A stretch of DNA of 64,000 bases from Mycobacterium scrofulaceum (GTDB lineage: Bacteria; Actinomycetota; Actinomycetes; Mycobacteriales; Mycobacteriaceae). A program made the translations under genes and the position numbers. Shown here one piece after another: positions 59,587 to 64,000 of this stretch; position 1 is the first letter of the stretch; every line of letters starts with the position of its first letter. The stretch lies in contig NZ_LZJW01000102.1 of assembly GCF_001667885.1 (NCBI RefSeq), forward strand, positions 62,001 through 126,000, read 5' to 3'. The notes under the pieces are model-generated. The model was not told where the DNA came from and ran no database searches. It saw only the letters and a list, made by a program, of their open reading frames with translations.

Positions 59587-62500
59587 AACGCGGGTTTGCA
59601 CGGCCGACACCGGAGAAGCCTCCGGTCATCAAGCCGGAGAACATCGTCCTTCCGACGCCCCTGAGCATTCCGCCGCCCGAGGGCAAGCCCGTGTGGCTGA
59701 TCATCGTCGGCGTCCTGGTGATCGGCCTGCTGATCGGCATGGTCGCCATGGTCTTCGGCAGCGGCTCGCGCGTGTTCGGCGGCGCCGGCGCGATCTTCCC
59801 GATCTTCATGATCGGTGGCGTCGCGATGATGATGTTCGGCGGCCGGTTCGGCGGCCAGCAGCAGATGAGCCGGCCGAAGCTGGACGCGATGCGCGCCCAG
59901 TTCATGCTGATGCTGGACATGCTGCGCGAGACCGCCCACGAGTCGGCCGACAGCATGGACGCCAACTACCGGTGGTACCACCCGGCGCCTACCACGCTGG
60001 CCGCCGCGGTCGGCAGCTCACGCATGTGGGAGCGCAAGCCCGACGGCAAGGACCTCAACTTCGGTGTGGTCCGGGTCGGCGTCGGCATGACGCGTCCCGA
60101 GGTGACCTGGGGTGAGCCCCAGAACATGCCGACCGACATCGAGCTCGAGCCGGTGACCGGTAAGGCGCTGCAGGAATTCGGCCGCTACCAGAGCGTCGTC
60201 TACAACCTGCCCAAGATGATCTCGCTGCTCGTCGAACCCTGGTACGCGCTCAACGGGGACCGCGAGCAGGTGCTGGGACTGATGCGGGCGATCATCTGCC
60301 AGCTGGCGTTCTCGCACGGCCCCGACCACGTGCAGATGGTGGTCGTCACCTCGGACCTGGACGAGTGGGACTGGGTCAAGTGGCTCCCGCACTTCGGCGA
60401 CCCGCGGCGCCAGGACGCCGCCGGCAACGCGCGGATGGTCTACAGCTCGGTGCGCGAGTTCGCCGCCGAGCAATCCGAATTGTTCGCCGGGCGTGGCTCT
60501 TTCACGCCCCGGCACGCCAGCTCGTCGGCGCAGACCCCGACGCCCCACACGGTGATCGTCGCGGACGTCGTCGACCCCCAGTGGGAGTTCGTGATCAGCG
60601 CCGAAGGCATCGACGGGGTGACGTTCTTCGACCTGACCGGCTCCTCGATGTGGACCTCGGTTCCCGAGCGCACCCTGCGGTTCGACGACAAGGGCATCAT
60701 CGAGGCGCTGCCCCGCGACCGCGACACCTGGATGGTGATCGACGAGAAGCCGTGGTTCTTCGCGCTGACCGACCACATCAGCGTCGCGGAGGCCGAGGAA
60801 TTCGCCCAGGCGCTGGCTCGCTGGCGCCTCGCCGAGGCCTACGAGGAGATCGGCCAGCGGGTGGCCCACATCGGTGCCCGGGACATCATGGCCTACTACG
60901 GAATCGACGACCCGGGCCACATCGATTTCCAGGCGCTCTGGGGCGCCCGCACCGACACCATGGGCCGGTCGCGACTGCGGGCGCCGTTCGGTAATCGCTC
61001 CGACAACGGCGAACTGCTGTTCCTGGACATGAAGTCCCTGGACGAGGGCGGTGACGGTCCGCACGGCGTCATGTCCGGAACGACCGGTTCGGGTAAATCG
61101 ACGCTGGTGCGGACGGTGATCGAATCGCTGATGCTCAGCCACCCGCCGGAGGAGCTGCAGTTCGTGCTGGCGGACCTCAAGGGTGGGTCGGCGGTCAAGC
61201 CGTTCGCCGGGGTCCCGCACGTGTCGCGCATCATCACCGACCTGGAAGAGGACCAGGCGCTGATGGAGCGCTTCCTGGACGCCCTGTGGGGCGAGATCGC
61301 CCGCCGCAAGGCCATTTGCGACAGCGCCGGCGTCGACGACGCCAAGGAGTACAACTCGGTCCGCCTCCGGATGCAGGCACGCGGCCAGGACCTGGCGCCG
61401 CTGCCGATGCTCGTGGTGGTCATCGACGAGTTCTACGAATGGTTCCGCATCATGCCGACGGCGGTCGACGTGCTCGACTCGATCGGCCGGCAGGGCCGCG
61501 CTTACTGGATCCACCTGATGATGGCGTCGCAGACCATCGAAAGCCGCGCCGAAAAGCTCATGGAGAACATGGGTTACCGGCTGGTGCTGAAAGCGCGCAC
61601 CGCCGGTGCGGCGCAGGCGGCCGGCGTGCCGAACGCGGTCAACCTGCCGGCGCAGGCGGGTCTGGGCTACTTCCGCCGCAGCCTGGAGGACATCGTCCGG
61701 TTCCAGGCCGAGTTCCTGTGGCGGGACTACTTCCCCCGCGGGCTCACCGATGACGGCGACGAGGCGCCGGCGCTGGTGCACAGCATCGACTACGTTCGCC
61801 CGCAGCTGTTCACCAACTCGTTCACCCCGCTCGAGGTCAGCGTGGGCGGCCCGGAGCTCACCCCGGCCGCCATCACCAACGGCGAGGCGCTCGAGGCCGA
61901 TGGGGCGGCCGACGACGACGTCGAGGGCATCCGGGTGCCGAAGGTCGGCACGGTCATCATCGACCAGCTGCGCAAGATCGACTTCGAGCCGTACCGGTTG
62001 TGGCAGCCGCCGCTGAACCAGCCCGTTCCCATCGACGAGCTGGTCGACCGATTCCTCGGCCACCCGTGGCAGGAGGATTACGGCACCGCACGCGACCTGG
62101 TGTTCCCGATCGGGATCATCGACCGGCCGTTCAAGCACGACCAGCCGCCGTGGACGGTCGACACCTCGGGGCCGGGCGCCAATGTCCTGATCCTGGGCGC
62201 CGGCGGTTCGGGCAAGACGACGGCACTGCAGACGCTGATCTGCTCCGCGGCGCTGACCCACACGCCCGAGCAGGTCCAGTTCTACTGCCTGGCCTACAGC
62301 AGCACCGCGTTGACCACGGTCGCCCGGCTGCCGCACGTGGGTGAGGTGGCCGGCCCGACCGATCCGTACGGCGTGCGCCGGACGGTGGCCGAGCTGCTGG
62401 CGCTGGTGCGTCAGCGCAAGAGCACGTTCCTCGAGTACGGCATCGCCTCCATGGAGGTCTTCCGCCGGCGCAAGTTCGGCGGCGAGCCGGGCCCGGTCCC

Positions 62501-63746
62501 CAACGACGGGTTCGGCGACGTCTACCTGGTGGTGGACAACTACCGGGCGCTGGCCGAAGAGAACGAGGTGCTGATCGAGCAGGTGAACCTGATCATCAAC
62601 CAGGGCCCGTCGTTCGGGGTCCACGTGGTGGTCACGGCCGACCGCGAATCGGAGTTGCGGCCGCCGGTGCGCAGCGGGTTCGGCTCCCGGGTCGAGCTGC
62701 GGCTCGCCGCGGTGGAGGACGCCAAACTGGTGCGGTCTCGGTTCGCCAAGGACGTTCCGGTCAAGCCGGGCCGCGGCATGGTCGCGGTCAACTACGTCCG
62801 CCTCGATTCCGACCCGCAGGCCGGCCTGCACACGCTGGTGGCCCGCCCCGCGCTCGCCACCACACCGGACTACGTGTTCGAGTCCGACAGCGTCATCGAC
62901 GCGGTGAGCCGCCTCACGAGCAGCCAGGCCCCGCCGGTCCGCCGCCTCCCGGCGCGGTTCGACGTGGAGCAGCTGCGGGAGCTGGCCGCACGGGACACCC
63001 GGCAGGGCGTCGGCGCGGGCGGAATCGCTTGGGCGATCTCCGAATTGGACCTGTCGCCGGTGTACCTCAACTTCGCCGAGAACGCGCACCTGATGGTGAC
63101 GGGTCGACGCGAATGTGGGCGTACCACCACGCTGGCCACGATCATGTCCGAGATCGGCCGGCTGTACGCGCCGGGAGCCAGCAGCGCGCCGACGCCGCCG
63201 CCCGGCCAGCCGTCGGCACAGGTCTGGCTGGTGGACCCGCGGCGTCAGCTGCTGACCACCCTGGGTCCGGACTATGTCGAGAAGTTCGCGTACAACCTCG
63301 ACGGCGTACAGGCGATGATGGGCGAGTTGGCGGCGGTCCTGGCCGGACGCGAGCCGCCGCCGGGCCTGTCCGCCGAGGAGTTGTTGTCGCGGTCGTGGTG
63401 GAGCGGTCCGGAGATCTTCCTGATCGTCGACGACATCCAGCAGCTGCCGGCCGGTTTCGACTCGCCGCTGCACAAGGCCGCCCCGTGGGTGACCAGGGCC
63501 GCCGACGTCGGTTTGCACGTGCTCGTCACGCGCACCTTCGGTGGTTGGTCCTCGGCGGGCAGCGACCCGATGTTGCGAGCGCTGGCCCAGGCGAACGCGC
63601 CGTTGCTGGTCATGGACGCCGACCCGGACGAGGGCTTCATCCGCGGCAAGATGAAGGGTGGTCCGCTGCCCCGCGGTCGAGGCCTGCTGATGGCCGAGGA
63701 CACCGGTGTGTTCGTCCAGGTCGCGGCGACGGAGTTGCGCAAGTAA
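59583..63746 (+). CDS. eccC5: ESX-5 type VII secretion system ATPase EccC5
   Basis: 1387 residues as one polypeptide with two N-terminal helices (about 37-57 and 62-82) and three FtsK/SpoIIIE-type ATPase domains. ATPase 1 has Walker A GTTGSGKST near residue 499 and Walker B VVIDEFYEWF near 612. ATPase 2 has GAGGSGKTT near 872. ATPase 3 has a degenerate Walker A, TGRRECGRTT near 1174, with Arg in place of the Lys. EccC drives ESX-5 export of PE/PPE and Esx proteins. Its sequence tracks the M. tuberculosis protein I remember almost throughout. GTG start overlapping the eccB5 stop; a strong hairpin follows its TAA. Confidence 0.97.
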   Translation: MKRGFARPTPEKPPVIKPENIVLPTPLSIPPPEGKPVWLIIVGVLVIGLLIGMVAMVFGSGSRVFGGAGAIFPIFMIGGVAMMMFGGRFGGQQQMSRPKLDAMRAQFMLMLDMLRETAHESADSMDANYRWYHPAPTTLAAAVGSSRMWERKPDGKDLNFGVVRVGVGMTRPEVTWGEPQNMPTDIELEPVTGKALQEFGRYQSVVYNLPKMISLLVEPWYALNGDREQVLGLMRAIICQLAFSHGPDHVQMVVVTSDLDEWDWVKWLPHFGDPRRQDAAGNARMVYSSVREFAAEQSELFAGRGSFTPRHASSSAQTPTPHTVIVADVVDPQWEFVISAEGIDGVTFFDLTGSSMWTSVPERTLRFDDKGIIEALPRDRDTWMVIDEKPWFFALTDHISVAEAEEFAQALARWRLAEAYEEIGQRVAHIGARDIMAYYGIDDPGHIDFQALWGARTDTMGRSRLRAPFGNRSDNGELLFLDMKSLDEGGDGPHGVMSGTTGSGKSTLVRTVIESLMLSHPPEELQFVLADLKGGSAVKPFAGVPHVSRIITDLEEDQALMERFLDALWGEIARRKAICDSAGVDDAKEYNSVRLRMQARGQDLAPLPMLVVVIDEFYEWFRIMPTAVDVLDSIGRQGRAYWIHLMMASQTIESRAEKLMENMGYRLVLKARTAGAAQAAGVPNAVNLPAQAGLGYFRRSLEDIVRFQAEFLWRDYFPRGLTDDGDEAPALVHSIDYVRPQLFTNSFTPLEVSVGGPELTPAAITNGEALEADGAADDDVEGIRVPKVGTVIIDQLRKIDFEPYRLWQPPLNQPVPIDELVDRFLGHPWQEDYGTARDLVFPIGIIDRPFKHDQPPWTVDTSGPGANVLILGAGGSGKTTALQTLICSAALTHTPEQVQFYCLAYSSTALTTVARLPHVGEVAGPTDPYGVRRTVAELLALVRQRKSTFLEYGIASMEVFRRRKFGGEPGPVPNDGFGDVYLVVDNYRALAEENEVLIEQVNLIINQGPSFGVHVVVTADRESELRPPVRSGFGSRVELRLAAVEDAKLVRSRFAKDVPVKPGRGMVAVNYVRLDSDPQAGLHTLVARPALATTPDYVFESDSVIDAVSRLTSSQAPPVRRLPARFDVEQLRELAARDTRQGVGAGGIAWAISELDLSPVYLNFAENAHLMVTGRRECGRTTTLATIMSEIGRLYAPGASSAPTPPPGQPSAQVWLVDPRRQLLTTLGPDYVEKFAYNLDGVQAMMGELAAVLAGREPPPGLSAEELLSRSWWSGPEIFLIVDDIQQLPAGFDSPLHKAAPWVTRAADVGLHVLVTRTFGGWSSAGSDPMLRALAQANAPLLVMDADPDEGFIRGKMKGGPLPRGRGLLMAEDTGVFVQVAATELRK

Positions 63747-63752
63747 GACGGA

Positions 63753-64000
<248 letters not shown>

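Noticed and set aside
60018..63518. A 1166-codon open frame antisense to eccC5
   Set aside because: It is the mirror of a highly conserved gene in GC-rich DNA, where third-position GC keeps the opposite strand open. Its composition (Arg, His, Val, Gly rich) is that of a shadow frame.

Overview
The window is high-GC chromosomal DNA of a mycobacterium. The right edge carries the start of an ESX-5 type VII secretion locus: eccB5 (58069-59586), eccC5 (59583-63746) and then the 3' end of cyp143 on the opposite strand. As far as I know ESX-5 is restricted to slow growers, so a slow-growing Mycobacterium is the best guess; the species cannot be fixed from sequence reading alone. TetR regulators, F420 and mycofactocin-type oxidoreductases, WS/DGAT, cutinase, DUF4407 and malQ genes are all typical of the genus. 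No tRNA, rRNA, CRISPR array, transposase or integrase was seen.

Left part (1-8.3 kb): a partial AI-2E-type permease, a two-domain ABM protein with C-terminal membrane segments, and a truncated acyltransferase remnant. These are followed by a complete meta-cleavage aromatic catabolic island. Its leftward operon encodes flavin hydroxylase, C-C hydrolase and extradiol dioxygenase. It diverges from a rightward operon encoding TetR, hydratase, acetaldehyde dehydrogenase and aldolase. Together these take a phenol-type ring to pyruvate and acetyl-CoA.

8.4-24.4 kb: glgX, a DUF1003 protein, a PAP2-diacylglycerol kinase fusion, a coiled-coil protein with an HdeD-like membrane protein, then a leftward TetR-P450-(amidohydrolase remnant)-M24-M24 operon with a perfect palindrome upstream. 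Next come an F420-type nitroreductase, a DUF2231 protein, a lipoprotein, and an orphan SigF-like sigma factor preceded by a small overlapping leader ORF. An SDR and a tandemly duplicated YbjQ-like protein close the section.

24.4-42.6 kb: SnoaL, cutinase, membrane protein and TetR genes diverge from an N-acyl-D-amino-acid deacylase-like amidohydrolase. Then comes a large catabolic region. An eight-gene leftward operon (39586 down to 30954) encodes a mycofactocin-type SDR, E1 alpha and beta subunits, a stand-alone lipoyl protein, enoyl-CoA hydratase, acyl-CoA ligase, Rieske oxygenase and a KstD-like flavoprotein. It faces a CaiB-type CoA-transferase and a WS/DGAT acyltransferase. The gene content suggests CoA-dependent breakdown of a cyclic or terpenoid/steroid-like acid whose identity is unknown.

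42.8-47.9 kb: an ANTAR-domain protein, then an IclR regulator diverging across a perfect inverted repeat from a bicovalent-flavin BBE-type oxidase and a phloretin/DAPG-hydrolase-like C-C hydrolase. This is a compact candidate polyphenol/acylphloroglucinol catabolic unit. An EamA exporter and a CGNR regulator diverge across a second inverted repeat.

47.9-64 kb: DUF4407 protein and its neighbour are arranged as I remember Rv1779c-Rv1780 in M. tuberculosis. An accessory block follows: SRPBCC protein, a UsfY-like protein behind a near-perfect SigF promoter, a cytochrome b-molybdopterin oxidoreductase fusion, a lipoprotein, SnoaL and an LLM F420 enzyme. Then come malQ and ESX-5.
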